Source of the DNA: an uncultured Erysipelotrichaceae bacterium
Lineage (GTDB): Bacteria > Bacillota_I > Bacilli_A > RFN20 > CAG-826
Length of the DNA stretch: 41,020 nucleotides
NCBI GenBank assembly: GCA_947303755.1
Contig: CAMYZF010000003.1
Coordinates: 1-41,020 of the forward strand
Direction: 5' to 3'
Within the stretch, counting starts at the first letter, position 1; the number at the start of each line of letters is the position of its first letter. The notes under the pieces were generated by a model, which made no database searches, had not been told where the DNA came from, and saw only the letters and a list, made by a program, of their open reading frames with translations. Shown in pieces: positions 40,803 to 41,020 of this stretch. A program made the position numbers and the translations under genes.

Positions 40803-40813
40803 TTGATTTAATT

Positions 40814-40840
40814 CCCTATTGAAAGATAGGGTTTTATTTT
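40814..40840 (+). terminator. Terminator after tRNA-Arg
   Basis: The 6-bp stem CCCTAT (40814-40819)/ATAGGG (40826-40831) with a 6-base loop is followed by a T-rich tract, 11 bases after the tRNA. Confidence 0.85.
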
Positions 40841-40858
40841 GCACTATTTTGATGGTTG

Positions 40859-40919
40859 GGGTATGGAGAATATACCCTCCGCTTAGTCGGAATGGAGACC
40901 TTAAGCCCATTCGCTTAGT
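40859..40919. repeat. Imperfect two-copy tandem repeat in the terminal intergenic region
   Basis: Two degenerate units of about 29-32 bases share ATGGAGA (40863, 40892), a CCC (40875, 40906) and CGCTTAGT (40880, 40912). Unit one also forms two small hairpins (GGGTAT/ATACCC and CCG/CGG), and GGTG/CACC plus a T run lies just downstream (40921-40947). It may be part of a structured RNA or a regulatory leader cut by the window edge. The remainder to 41020 shows no convincing gene. Confidence 0.35.
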
Positions 40920-41020
40920 GGTGGCGCACCTTAAAACGCTTTTTTCATTTATAGACAATACTTTAATAGTAAAAATCCCCTTAATACACTCGCTTCAACG
41001 ACAAATGTCGGTCAAGATGT

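Noticed and set aside
40859..40919. Short repeats as a CRISPR array
   Set aside because: Only two degenerate units, with no unique spacers of constant length and no cas genes.

Overview
The window is AT-rich, densely packed bacterial chromosome. It carries housekeeping genes of a low-GC Firmicute that looks related to the Mollicutes. The evidence is three T-box leaders, an L20-type leader on infC, the DnaB/DnaI helicase-loading pair, RNase HIII, MutS2, and the gene sets thrS-infC-rpmI-rplT, trmH-pheS-pheT, mraZ-rsmH-..-ftsA-ftsZ and ileS-lspA-rluD. UGA is a stop here: at least five genes end in TGA inside ATGA overlaps, so the Mycoplasma/Spiroplasma code is not used. The strongly reduced division cluster, short leaders and gene losses fit an uncultured, probably host-associated, fermentative Bacilli lineage near Acholeplasma, RF39 or Erysipelotrichales. 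That placement is an inference. No phage, transposase, CRISPR array or other mobile element was seen.

Layout. 1-4276 (minus): sugar kinase (ROK), then T-box-thrS, then the autoregulated infC-rpmI-rplT operon. 4277-4458: divergent intergenic region with a perfect DnaA box and two imperfect ones. 4459-6674 (plus): dnaB-dnaI helicase loaders. 6658-13653 (minus): replication and repair operon dnaE-polA-mutM::coaE, in which the DNA glycosylase MutM is fused in frame to dephospho-CoA kinase. 13816-15997 (minus): ackA-nrnA. 16134-20878 (plus): glycogen operon glgB-glgP with an all-alpha dUTPase; a palindromic LacI/CcpA-like operator lies between ackA and glgB. 20903-22731: a DUF523 gene divergent from a YgjP-like metallopeptidase and a TrmH-family methyltransferase. 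22810-26992 (plus): T-box-pheS-pheT-yceD. 27064-31051 (plus): mraZ-rsmH-tiny membrane protein-ftsA-ftsZ, with MraZ boxes over the mraZ leader. 31070-35548 (plus): T-box-ileS-lspA-rluD. 35537-40675: rnhC divergent from mutS2-uvrC. 40726-40802: tRNA-Arg(UCU), then a terminator and about 180 bases without a gene.

The genes cover replication initiation and elongation, base and nucleotide excision repair, three aminoacyl-tRNA synthetases, ribosome biogenesis, cell division, lipoprotein processing, and a storage-carbon/acetate module. From memory of Bacillus subtilis, the order looks like a condensed version of its polA..dnaB-dnaI-thrS-infC..pheST-rnhC..mutS2..uvrC region, with a collapsed division-ileS block inserted between pheT and rnhC.

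Most notable: (1) the MutM-CoaE fusion with almost no linker; (2) a recurring promoter geometry in which a -10 hexamer sits 6-7 bases before the start codon with no ribosome-binding site (dnaE, DUF523, ygjP-like, rnhC, mutS2), suggesting many leaderless mRNAs; (3) a minimal division cluster with a 53-residue membrane protein in the ftsL position and an FtsA without the usual C-terminal membrane helix.
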